A DNA stretch of 5,263 nucleotides. Source: an uncultured Clostridia bacterium (lineage in GTDB: Bacteria > Bacillota > Clostridia > Oscillospirales > Ruminococcaceae). The notes under the pieces are model-generated. The model did no database searches. It was not told the DNA's origin and saw only the letters and a program-made list of their open reading frames with translations. A program made the position numbers and the translations under genes. Positions 1 through 5,120 of this stretch are shown here, piece after piece. Numbering within the stretch: the first letter of the stretch is position 1; every line of letters begins with the position of its first letter. The stretch spans positions 1 to 5,263 of the forward strand of contig CANQOJ010000162.1 of the NCBI GenBank assembly GCA_947625455.1, in the 5' to 3' direction.

Positions 1-1133
1 TGGCGGGTATTCGCCGCTGCGGAAAATCAACCATTTTGGATATGCTTCGCGATGACCTGAAAAACAGCGGCATTTCGGACGACCACATAATATCTGCCCG
101 GTATACCTCGGAGGATATGGACGAGGGTATGACCGACAGGGATATGTACAACGCCATCAAAGAAAAAATGACCGATGGGGAGCGGTATTATATCCTGCTT
201 GACGAAGTTCAAGAAATCGCGGGCTGGGAAAAAGCTGTGAACAGCTTGCTCGAAAATGCAAATACTGATATATACGTCACGGGCTCAAACTCAAAACTTA
301 TGTCAGGCGAGATTTCCACATATCTGAGCGGAAGATATATTTCTATACCTGTGTTTACGCTGTCGTTTGCCGAATATCTTGATTTCAAAAAGGCAAGCGG
401 CAGACCAACTAAAGAGCTGCTGAACGAATATATCAGAACGGGCGGTTTTCCGATAGTCGCGCTTGGAAATTTTGACGACCGTTCCGCTTATCAGATAGTG
501 GAGGGAATTTACACGTCTGTTATCACAAATGATATTACAAGACGTCATAATGTAACAAACTACGACTTGTTTAACCGTGTTGTAAAATATGTTGTTGAGA
601 ATGTCGGCAAGCCGTTTTCTGCAAACGCTATTGTTAAGTTTTTGAAAAGCGAGGGTCGTTCGTTGTCGGTGGAAGCGGTTTACAATTACCTTGAATGGCT
701 GGAGAAAGCCTTTGTGATATACTGCTGTCAGCGTTATGACCTGCAGGGCAAGTCTGTGCTGAAAACCCAGGAGAAGTTTTATTTGGCAGACGCTTCTCTT
801 AAATATTGCATAATGGGGTATAATCCCAAGTCAATTTCATCAATGCTTGAAAATATCGTGTATTTTGAGTTGTTAAGACGAGGTTACGAAGTGTATATCG
901 GCAAAATTGACACAAGGGAGATAGACTTTGTTGCTGTACAGCGTGACGAGCGGATATATGTTCAAGTGTGCCGCAGTCTGCCCGAGGAATCCGACCGTGA
1001 GATTGGCAATCTTTTGGATATAAAAGACCATTACCCCAAGTATGTGGTAACGCTTGACGACCTCGCCGGCGGCAACGTCAACGGCGTGAAAATAATGCAT
1101 CTGGCGGATTTTTTGTTAAGTGACAGACTGTAA
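1..1133 (+). CDS. ATP-binding protein, AAA_14 / DUF4143 family (5' end cut by window)
   Basis: The reading frame enters at base 3 and gives 376 visible residues ending in TAA. The first residues, AGIRRCGKST, form the Walker A loop of the AAA_14 family (GxRRxGKS/T), so roughly the first 25-40 residues lie outside the window. A Walker B segment (ILLDEVQE, around bases 192-215) follows, then a TGSNS sensor-like stretch and LSGRY with a candidate arginine finger (about bases 280-335). The C-terminal half matches the general look of DUF4143: ENIVYFELLRRGYEVYIG, then REIDFVAVQRDERIYVQV, a layout like degenerate PD-(D/E)xK folds. Members are common, often in accessory regions of anaerobic Firmicutes, and their cellular role is not established. 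No signal peptide or membrane segment is visible. It is followed directly by a terminator, so it is transcriptionally separate from the fic gene. The family call is firm; the function is unknown. Confidence 0.9.
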   Translation, partial: AGIRRCGKSTILDMLRDDLKNSGISDDHIISARYTSEDMDEGMTDRDMYNAIKEKMTDGERYYILLDEVQEIAGWEKAVNSLLENANTDIYVTGSNSKLMSGEISTYLSGRYISIPVFTLSFAEYLDFKKASGRPTKELLNEYIRTGGFPIVALGNFDDRSAYQIVEGIYTSVITNDITRRHNVTNYDLFNRVVKYVVENVGKPFSANAIVKFLKSEGRSLSVEAVYNYLEWLEKAFVIYCCQRYDLQGKSVLKTQEKFYLADASLKYCIMGYNPKSISSMLENIVYFELLRRGYEVYIGKIDTREIDFVAVQRDERIYVQVCRSLPEESDREIGNLLDIKDHYPKYVVTLDDLAGGNVNGVKIMHLADFLLSDRL

Positions 1134-1138
1134 TGTAT

Positions 1139-1167
1139 AAGGCGGTGTTGTTAAGCACCGCCTTTTT
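1139..1167 (+). terminator. Rho-independent terminator after the DUF4143 ATPase gene
   Basis: GGCGGTG (1141-1147) pairs with CACCGCC (1156-1162) around an 8-nt loop. AA upstream can extend the stem into the following T-run (TTTTT, 1163-1167). The hairpin lies 6-8 bases after the stop codon. Confidence 0.9.
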
Positions 1168-1206
1168 ATACTCGTTTTGCATTCTCTTTTGCCCTCACCC
1201 CGAATA

Positions 1207-1293
1207 TTTCCCCTTAAAATCTTAACAATAATAAGGGAATGTCCTCCTAAAGCATTGACTTTTCCCTTATTTTATGATATAATTTAAGGGAAA
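1207..1293 (+). promoter_or_regulatory. Cluster of TAAGGGAA-type inverted repeats over the fic promoter (candidate operator)
   Basis: Four related elements lie in 87 bases: TTTCCCCTTAAA (1207-1218), ATAAGGGAA (1231-1239), TTTCCCTTAT (1261-1270) and TTTAAGGGAAA (1283-1293). TTTCCCTTA (1261-1269) and TAAGGGAAA (1285-1293) form a perfect 9-bp inverted repeat whose 15-bp centre contains the -10 box. ATAAGGGAA (1231-1239) is also the perfect reverse complement of TTCCCTTAT (1262-1270). The position, over the promoter spacer and expected start site, suggests a repressor site. The winged-helix-like C-terminus of the Fic protein is a possible binder, but that is inference. Confidence 0.65.
1255..1283 (+). 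promoter_or_regulatory. Sigma-A-type promoter of the fic gene, extended -10
   Basis: The -35 box is TTGACT (1255-1260) and the -10 box TATAAT (1278-1283), separated by exactly 17 bases. TGA directly before the -10 gives the extended TGn motif. Transcription should start near 1290, leaving a leader of only about 20 nt with the ribosome binding site. The promoter is strong by sequence, so without repression or post-translational control the Fic protein would be well expressed. Confidence 0.85.
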
Positions 1294-1298
1294 CTGAC

Positions 1299-1306
1299 GG
1301 AGGTGA
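1299..1306 (+). promoter_or_regulatory. Ribosome binding site deciding the fic start
   Basis: GGAGGTGA is a near-perfect complement of the 16S rRNA 3' end and sits 5-6 nt before ATG 1312. An in-frame GTG at 1303 lies inside this site and so cannot be the start. Confidence 0.85.
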
Positions 1307-1311
1307 GGGGA

Positions 1312-2358
1312 ATGAGAGAGTTTAACTACTCAGCTATAAAAGACCAAAAGTGGGATTCGGAAATTCTCGGTTTGATTGCCGCGATTTATAAGGAAGCCGG
1401 AAAGCATGAACTGTATCTGAAACAGCGTCCGGAAGAACTTGAAAAGTTGGTCGAGATTGCAAAGGTGCAGAGTACCGAGGCATCTAACGCGATTGAGGGA
1501 ATAGTTACGACCAACACGCGCATACGGCAACTGGTCGAGGAAAAAACAACGCCAAGAAATCGCGATGAACAGGAAATCGCAGGTTACCGTGATGTCCTGA
1601 GTCTTATCCACGAGAGTTTTGACGTAATTCCAATTACGCAGAATTACATTCTTCAGCTTCATAAAATCCTATACAGCCACATGAATAACCCAATGGCGGG
1701 CAGAACGAAAAACGTGCAAAATTATATCAGCGCAACTCATCCGGACGGTCGCGTGGAAACTCTGTTTACGCCGCTTCAGCCCTATGAAACGCCCGAGGCT
1801 CTGGACAGAATTTGCGCGGAATACAACCGTGTAATCGGCAATATGGAAGTAGAGCCGCTTATCGTTGTTCCTGTTTTCATTCACGATTTTCTTTGTATCC
1901 ACCCGTTCAATGACGGCAACGGCAGAATGAGCCGTCTGCTGACAACTCTGCTTTTGTACAGAAACGGTTTCTTTGTCGGGAAATATATTTCGCTCGAGGC
2001 AAAGATTGCGAAGAATAAAGATTTATATTATGATGCACTCCATAAGGCGCAAATCGGCTGGCATGAGGGCAACGAAGACGCGGTTCCGTTCATCAAATAT
2101 CTGCTCGGAACGATACTTTCGGCATATAAGGATTTTGATGACCGAGCAGTTTTAGTTGAAACAAAACTATCAGCACTTGAAACAGTAAGATGTGCTGTTG
2201 CAAACAAAATCGGACGATTTACAAAGCAGGACATCCGGGAACTTTGTCCTGCGCTCAGCCTAAGTTCCATAGAGGGTGCGCTACGTAAGTTGGTGGCTTC
2301 CGGCGAGCTGAAACGAGAGGGGAAAGGGAAGAACACCTGCTATTACAGGGCATACTAA
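1312..2358 (+). CDS. Fic family protein (putative AMP-transferase) with C-terminal winged helix
   Basis: This is a 348-aa protein from ATG 1312. The catalytic Fic motif HPFNDGNGRMSR occupies residues 197-208 and matches HPFx(D/E)GNGRxxR with all key residues present, so nucleotide-monophosphate transfer to a target hydroxyl, typically AMP from ATP, is expected. Residues 58-63, SNAIEG, fit the (S/T)xxxE(G/N) inhibitory-helix motif placed N-terminal to the core (class II Fic), where E62 would block productive ATP binding. The stretch around residues 136-165 is the likely target-docking flap. Residues about 283-346 (with RFTKQDIRELCPALSLSSIE, then a basic GELKREGKGK) look like a winged helix, as in other Fic-wHTH proteins. 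No signal peptide or membrane segment is seen, so it is probably cytosolic. It is monocistronic: own promoter upstream, terminator downstream. The natural target is unknown. Self-regulation through the upstream repeats is an inference. Confidence 0.95.
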   Translation: MREFNYSAIKDQKWDSEILGLIAAIYKEAGKHELYLKQRPEELEKLVEIAKVQSTEASNAIEGIVTTNTRIRQLVEEKTTPRNRDEQEIAGYRDVLSLIHESFDVIPITQNYILQLHKILYSHMNNPMAGRTKNVQNYISATHPDGRVETLFTPLQPYETPEALDRICAEYNRVIGNMEVEPLIVVPVFIHDFLCIHPFNDGNGRMSRLLTTLLLYRNGFFVGKYISLEAKIAKNKDLYYDALHKAQIGWHEGNEDAVPFIKYLLGTILSAYKDFDDRAVLVETKLSALETVRCAVANKIGRFTKQDIRELCPALSLSSIEGALRKLVASGELKREGKGKNTCYYRAY

Positions 2359-2384
2359 TTGCCGCAGCGTATGTTGATAAAATT

Positions 2385-2420
2385 AAGCATCTGCCGAAAA
2401 TAGCAGATGCTTTTCTTTAT
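2385..2420 (+). terminator. Rho-independent terminator after fic
   Basis: AAGCATCTGC (2385-2394) and GCAGATGCTT (2403-2412) form a perfect 10-bp stem with an 8-nt loop, followed by TTTTCTTTA. It begins 27 bases after the fic stop codon. Confidence 0.92.
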
Positions 2421-2610
2421 TGATATATTTGTAATGACGTTCATAGACAAATTGTTAAAATTTATTTTCAAGTAAAAATATTTATAATATTTTACAATTT
2501 TTCATTTTCAAATATAAAAACTTCTTGATAATGCCATTTTTTTAAAATTCAATATAAAAAGTTGTTAAAATTTGATTATAAAAAGACTTCCTTCATAGAT
2601 AATATAAGCT
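2421..2610. other. AT-rich intergenic stretch without a supportable gene
   Basis: Between the fic terminator and the next promoter region the sequence is strongly AT-rich and shows no open frame with a ribosome binding site. The only structure I see is a 12-bp direct repeat, TTGTTAAAATTT, at 2452-2463 and 2562-2573, and recurrent TATAAAAA runs (around 2513, 2553 and 2577). It may serve as a curved or UP-like upstream region or as a scar of past insertions. Nothing decides between these. Confidence 0.6.
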
Positions 2611-2708
2611 GTTAACACTCAACGGTTAAGTGACTATTTTTAATATATTCTTTTGTTGTTAACCTCAAAAAGATTAACAAAATGTACTTGACAACCGTTA
2701 AAATTTAT
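2452..2708 (+). repeat. Three spaced copies of GTTAAAATTT
   Basis: The ten-base core occurs at 2454-2463, 2564-2573 and 2697-2706. Copies one and two share TTGTTAAAATTT; copies one and three share GTTAAAATTTAT. The third copy lies in the spacer of the XRE operon promoter. In such AT-rich DNA chance is possible, but the promoter position makes a protein-binding role worth considering. Confidence 0.45.
2610..2701 (+). promoter_or_regulatory. TTAAC-type repeats upstream of and inside the XRE operon promoter (candidate operator)
   Basis: TTAA-centred elements occur at TGTTAAC (2610-2616), GGTTAAG (2624-2630), TGTTAAC (2657-2663), ATTAACAA (2673-2680) and CGTTAAAA (2696-2703). TTGTTAA (2656-2662) and TTAACAA (2674-2680) form a perfect inverted repeat 25 bp long overall. 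AACGGTT (2621-2627) is the exact reverse complement of AACCGTT (2693-2699), which touches the -35 box. The elements come in pairs about 14-15 bp apart. This is a plausible binding array for the XRE protein encoded just downstream; the binder is inferred. Confidence 0.5.
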
Positions 2709-2716
2709 GCTATAAT
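2688..2716 (+). promoter_or_regulatory. Consensus promoter of the XRE / effector operon
   Basis: TTGACA (2688-2693), a 17-base spacer and TATAAT (2711-2716) match the sigma-A consensus perfectly, with TGC before the -10 giving an extended -10. Expected transcript start is near 2723, leaving a very short leader. Such a strong promoter in front of a regulator gene usually means repression in the resting state. Confidence 0.9.
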
Positions 2717-2724
2717 ATTTGGAA

Positions 2725-2733
2725 AAGGAGGTG
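2725..2733 (+). promoter_or_regulatory. Ribosome binding site deciding the XRE gene start
   Basis: AAGGAGGTG lies 5 nt before ATG 2739 (7 nt counted from GGAGG). An in-frame ATG at 2682 overlaps the -35 region and would precede the expected transcription start, so it is rejected. Confidence 0.88.
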
Positions 2734-2738
2734 CTGAA

Positions 2739-3104
2739 ATGGCTTACACGAAATTTGGCGAGTATATGCGCATATTGAGAATTAAACACCATGAAGTAAT
2801 GGGCGATGTCGCAAAGATGCTCGGTGTTTCCACGCCGTTCCTGTCTGCCGTTGAGAACGGGAAAAAGAATGTTCCGGCAGAATGGTTCGCTAAAATTGCA
2901 GAAAATTACGCCCTCACGGCTGAGGAACAAGCTGAACTCAAAAATGCAATTGAAAACTCAAAAACACAGATAAAGCTGGATCTGTCGGGAACTGCTGACT
3001 ATCAGCGTGATGCTGCTATGCAGTTTGCCCGTTCTTTTGGTGACATTGACGAGAATACAGCAAAGAAAATTTTAGAACTTTTGAAAAGGAGTAACAACAA
3101 TTAA
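2739..3104 (+). CDS. XRE-family helix-turn-helix transcriptional regulator
   Basis: The product is 121 aa. Residues about 5-60 form a Cro/C1-type HTH: FGEYMRILRIKHHEVMGDVA, then MLGVSTPFLSAVENGKKNVP, with the recognition helix around STPFLSAVENG and the family-typical E39-N-G-K. The C-terminal ~60 residues (LTAEEQAELKNAIENSK onward) are helical and resemble those of small XRE regulators that sit just upstream of ImmA/IrrE-type metallopeptidase genes; this comparison is from memory. It is first in the operon, with its own consensus promoter, and its TAA overlaps the next ATG by one base, so the two are translationally coupled. Expected role: repression of its own operon through the upstream repeats, possibly combined with an antitoxin-like role. 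The HTH call is firm; the target and trigger are inferred. Confidence 0.93.
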   Translation: MAYTKFGEYMRILRIKHHEVMGDVAKMLGVSTPFLSAVENGKKNVPAEWFAKIAENYALTAEEQAELKNAIENSKTQIKLDLSGTADYQRDAAMQFARSFGDIDENTAKKILELLKRSNNN

Positions 3105-3469
3105 TGGATTATATCACTAAACCTTTAAGCAGAATCACTATAAGAAAATTCAGCAAAATTGTCAGAAAAATTTTCGGTTGTAAATCAGATGACGAGCCGT
3201 TTCCGGTGCTTGAAGCCCTGGAAATGCTTCCGGATATAGTTGAGAATACAAATAAGGAATATGAAATAGTTTGTGCTATTGGAGGAAAATATTTTCGAAT
3301 ACAAAGACAGCCATATACCGATAGCAAAGGACGTTATCACGGAAAAGAATATGTGGGATTAAATTTAAAATCTCCTTCTATTCCCGGGACTTTTCAAGGG
3401 AAAGCAAGGAAAGCCGAGATGAATCGTCTTACTCATTTCGCCATGACCTATAAGAAAGGAACAATTTAA
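3104..3469 (+). CDS. Chimeric small protein: ImmA/IrrE-like N-terminus plus unrelated basic C-terminal domain, candidate toxin
   Basis: The product is 121 aa; ATG 3104 overlaps the preceding TAA by one base, and AAGGAG lies 12 nt upstream. Residues 1 to about 55 (MDYITKPLSR..., then PFPVLEALEMLPDI) closely resemble the N-terminal part of ImmA/IrrE (DUF955) peptidases that normally follow such XRE genes. The rest departs from that family: there is no HExxH zinc motif and only about 65 further residues, where the family normally needs 100-200 more. Residues 57-121 are strongly basic (13 K/R against 3 D/E) and contain YHGKEYVGLNLKSPSIPGTF and LTHFAMTYKKGTI; H79 and H111 with nearby K/R could be catalytic in a nuclease-like toxin, but this is a guess. 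GC content falls near the junction (hand count 48% in 3181-3240, 27% in 3241-3300). I do not recognise the C-terminal domain. The alternatives are a truncated, non-functional ImmA or a regulator-binding adaptor. Confidence 0.75.
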   Translation: MDYITKPLSRITIRKFSKIVRKIFGCKSDDEPFPVLEALEMLPDIVENTNKEYEIVCAIGGKYFRIQRQPYTDSKGRYHGKEYVGLNLKSPSIPGTFQGKARKAEMNRLTHFAMTYKKGTI

Positions 3470-3471
3470 TT

Positions 3472-3915
3472 ATGAGAAAAGATAATATATCCTTTTTTGA
3501 TATTAATGCCTATTGTAATCCTGCAAATAAGTATGGTTATCTGGATCTGTCTCAGGATTATCGTATATTAGTATCGCTCGATGAAGAATCGACTAACAAG
3601 CTTTGGAGCTGTGAACTTTATGATGAAGAAGATGGTGGAATCAATCATAATATGATTTGTCTGAGTTTTCATGAGGATACGTTCTACTATATGGAAGACT
3701 ATATCTTCCTTGTGTTGAATGCTAAACTTGGATTGAATATTAATATGTATGAAGAAGAATACATTGATACAGAACAGCTCAATAAAGCAATCAAGATTAT
3801 GGAGGAAATCCTTAATAATACAGATGATAAAGCTGTAATAGATTTTGGTCAACGACTAATCGATATGATGAAAATTGCAAAAGAGCATAATACGATTATG
3901 GGGTTTTGTTTTTGA
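3472..3915 (+). CDS. Acidic hypothetical protein, candidate immunity protein
   Basis: The product is 147 aa; ATG 3472 is two bases after the previous stop, with AAAGGA (3455-3460) 11 nt upstream. I do not recognise the family. The protein is strongly acidic (about 28 D/E against 12 K/R), with clusters such as YDEEDGG and MYEEEYIDTEQ, aromatic-rich in the middle (DTFYYMEDYIFLVL) and probably helical after residue 100. No signal peptide, membrane segment or HTH is visible. Size, charge and position immediately behind a small basic protein are typical of immunity proteins for polymorphic toxins, which mask a basic nuclease surface. It is more AT-rich than the Fic and XRE genes (about 27-40% GC by hand-counted lines), as imported toxin-immunity modules often are. 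Its stop TGA overlaps the next ATG. The immunity role is inference from context. Confidence 0.8.
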   Translation: MRKDNISFFDINAYCNPANKYGYLDLSQDYRILVSLDEESTNKLWSCELYDEEDGGINHNMICLSFHEDTFYYMEDYIFLVLNAKLGLNINMYEEEYIDTEQLNKAIKIMEEILNNTDDKAVIDFGQRLIDMMKIAKEHNTIMGFCF

Positions 3916-4307
3916 TGAAAAACGTTCTTGAACAGCATTTCTGGTTTGATGGATTAGAGTTAGACAAAAAAGATTATCCAGCAGAAACACCTATTATTGT
4001 TGATAGTATTGAAAATCAAAGCAGTTTTTTTGACGAATATAATATTTTTGATTGTGTATATGGAACTAATCGTTATGTAATGTTATCCGAACTGTTTGAA
4101 GCCAATACTGAATCTAAATGGGCGGTTATCAAGGAAAAAGCAAGATATTATAATTCGATTACACTTGTGAATGATATTCTTTTTCAAAATGAAGAACTTG
4201 ATTTTATTAAACAGTTCTATATTTCAGTGTTTCATTCAGCTTTAAAGAAGGAAAATCCTAACTGCTATGTTTATGATACAACTAATGAAAACAAGAATAT
4301 CGTATAA
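3915..4307 (+). CDS. Acidic hypothetical protein, second candidate immunity or partner protein
   Basis: The product is 130 aa from ATG 3915, which overlaps the previous TGA by one base (TGATG) and implies translational coupling; no convincing Shine-Dalgarno is present. An in-frame TTG at 3906 would add three residues but is less likely. The family is not recognised. The protein is acidic (about 22 D/E against 12 K/R) and rich in aromatics (QHFWFDGLEL, FFDEYNIFDCVYG, FIKQFYISVFHS). No HTH, membrane or signal segment is seen. The gene is very AT-rich (hand count about 25-27% GC in 3961-4080). It does not obviously resemble the 147-aa neighbour, so it is not a simple duplication. It could be a second immunity protein acquired next to the first, as in tandem immunity arrays, or a functional partner. 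No forward terminator follows closely. Confidence 0.75.
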   Translation: MKNVLEQHFWFDGLELDKKDYPAETPIIVDSIENQSSFFDEYNIFDCVYGTNRYVMLSELFEANTESKWAVIKEKARYYNSITLVNDILFQNEELDFIKQFYISVFHSALKKENPNCYVYDTTNENKNIV

Positions 4308-4310
4308 ATC

Positions 4311-4391
4311 AGGAGAACGAAAAGATGAATACCGACGTCTGGTAATAATTCTTTCCGTGACATCATCAGTGAAATTGATCTTTATGCTTAA
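4311..4391 (+). pseudogene. Remnant of a fifth operon gene: good RBS and start, six codons, then broken
   Basis: AGGAG (4311-4315) sits 9 nt before ATG 4325, an excellent initiation site 17 bases after the 130-aa gene. The frame reads MNTDVW and stops at 4343-4345. In another frame a coding-looking stretch, NSFRDIISEIDLYA, runs from 4347 to a stop at 4389-4391. A single-base shift would join the two. This suggests a gene broken by a frameshift and then deleted, or a scar where one module ended and another began. A six-codon peptide with a role of its own cannot be excluded. Confidence 0.4.
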
Positions 4392-4428
4392 AAAACAAAT
4401 CCGTGACGGTTATATAATCGCCACGGAT
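4388..4428 (-). terminator. Rho-independent terminator of the reverse-strand thpR-like gene
   Basis: ATCCGTG (4399-4405) pairs with CACGGAT (4422-4428). After a single mismatch a further 5 bp, including one G-T pair, closes an ATAT loop. On the reverse strand the hairpin starts 8 bases after the stop codon and is followed by TTGTTTTTTAA. On the forward strand the trailing sequence (CTTGTTATCT) is a poor T-run, so termination of the forward operon here would be weaker. Confidence 0.82.
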
Positions 4429-4436
4429 CTTGTTAT

Positions 4437-4952
4437 CTAAGTCTGACTTAATTCAACGCTCCCTATCTCCGTATAAACAGCGCCATGCCTGCCGAAATTC
4501 GAGCGCATCAGAGAAAAACTGCCGACAGTCATTGACGCTTTGTGCACCTCAATATCCGCAAATTCTTTGCTGCCGATTGCGTTTCTGATCAGTGTTATAT
4601 GAGGATTAAAACTTTTTCTGTCGAAAGGTATCTGTTCGGTTGATAGAAAGTGCCGAAGTTGCTTTACAAGAGCTTCAAGCCGAGGCTCTTTTTCAATTCC
4701 TGCCCAGAGAAGATTTCCGAAATTTCCTATATACCCGCCGAGCGTCAGCGAAAATGGCTCACATTGAATTTTATCCATTGTTTCAAGAACTTTCTCGGGT
4801 TCGTTGTACTCACCTATAAAAGCAAGCGTCAGGTGCATATTGTTTATATTCGTAAAGCGTCCTTTAAGACTGCGCTGCCTGAGTTCGTACTGTGCGTCAA
4901 TAAGGGCGCGTTTTATGTTGTCATCAAGCCGAATTGCTATAAATAATCTCAT
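4437..4952 (-). CDS. thpR: RNA 2',3'-cyclic phosphodiesterase (2'-5' RNA ligase family, ThpR/LigT)
   Basis: The product is 171 aa when started at the ATG complementary to 4950-4952 (MRLFIAIRLD). Both catalytic HxTx motifs of the 2H phosphoesterase superfamily are present: HLTL at residues 40-43 and HITL at 118-121, with the usual spacing. The start MRLFIAI and the C-terminal VGSFSLMRSNFG...GAVYTEI are typical of ThpR. The family hydrolyses 2',3'-cyclic phosphate ends of RNA and can join tRNA halves by a 2'-5' bond in vitro; its role in bacteria is not settled. The length is normal (about 170-190 aa). A longer frame from 4985 would add 11 residues, but it lacks a ribosome binding site and the additions are not family-like. 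It is monocistronic with its own promoter and terminator and convergent with the XRE operon. It is probably a housekeeping-type gene bordering the accessory cassette. Confidence 0.93.
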   Translation of the reverse strand: MRLFIAIRLDDNIKRALIDAQYELRQRSLKGRFTNINNMHLTLAFIGEYNEPEKVLETMDKIQCEPFSLTLGGYIGNFGNLLWAGIEKEPRLEALVKQLRHFLSTEQIPFDRKSFNPHITLIRNAIGSKEFADIEVHKASMTVGSFSLMRSNFGRHGAVYTEIGSVELSQT

Positions 4953-4960
4953 GTTAATGC

Positions 4961-4965
4961 ACCTG
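4961..4965 (-). promoter_or_regulatory. Ribosome binding site deciding the thpR start
   Basis: On the reverse strand AGGT (complement of 4961-4964) within GCAGGTGC lies 8 nt before the ATG at 4952. The upstream ATG at 4985 has only CATTTTTTACTTGA before it. Confidence 0.7.
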
Positions 4966-5021
4966 CTTTTTGATTGCGTTTTCATTCAAGTAAAAAATGC
5001 CGTAAATTTTTAATCAATAAT

Positions 5022-5050
5022 ATTTTACAACAAAACATATAAAATGTCAA
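5022..5050 (-). promoter_or_regulatory. Sigma-A-type promoter of the thpR-like gene
   Basis: On the reverse strand TTGACA (complement of 5045-5050), a 17-base spacer and TAAAAT (complement of 5022-5027) give a near-consensus promoter. Expected start is near 5015, leaving about 60 nt of leader before the ATG at 4952. Confidence 0.8.
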
Positions 5051-5084
5051 TATATTGCAACAAGTCAAATTTATTCCGCTGTTA

Positions 5085-5093
5085 TGTTACAAT
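5085..5093 (+). promoter_or_regulatory. Possible extended -10 promoter for the right-edge gene
   Basis: TGTTACAAT (5085-5093) fits the extended -10 motif TGnTAnAAT with a good TACAAT box. No convincing -35 is seen at 17 bp (TCAAAT at 5065-5070). Expected start is near 5100, just ahead of the hairpin and the reading frame that follows. Confidence 0.45.
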
Positions 5094-5120
5094 AGATGTG
5101 AGACAAAAGGTATAGAAAAA

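Noticed and set aside
303..548. Reverse-strand open frames inside the ATPase, fic and operon genes (for example 303-548, 1330-1662, 2028-2336, 3568-3852).
   Set aside because: They lie antisense to clear protein families, lack ribosome binding sites and give compositionally odd products, so they are shadows of the coding strand.
2452..2708. The GTTAAAATTT repeats as a CRISPR array.
   Set aside because: Units are only 10-12 bp, spacings are 110 and 133 bp, and there are only three copies, which does not fit repeat-spacer architecture.
2682..2738. Upstream ATG at 2682 as the start of the XRE gene.
   Set aside because: It overlaps the -35 region of a perfect promoter and lies ahead of the expected transcript start, while ATG 2739 has an ideal ribosome binding site and matches family starts.
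3240..3469. A frameshifted remainder of an ImmA peptidase hidden in another frame after the chimeric junction.
   Set aside because: I looked for an HExxH-like stretch and the usual following segment in the sequence after 3240 and saw none; the main frame stays open to a coupled stop at 3467-3469 and the next gene starts two bases later.
4953..4985. Longer thpR-like protein starting at 4985 on the reverse strand.
   Set aside because: There is no ribosome binding site, and the 11 extra residues precede MRLFIAI, the typical start of the family.
4650..5013. Forward open frames opposite the thpR-like gene.
   Set aside because: They are antisense to a gene with both HxTx motifs, have no initiation signals and no recognisable domain.
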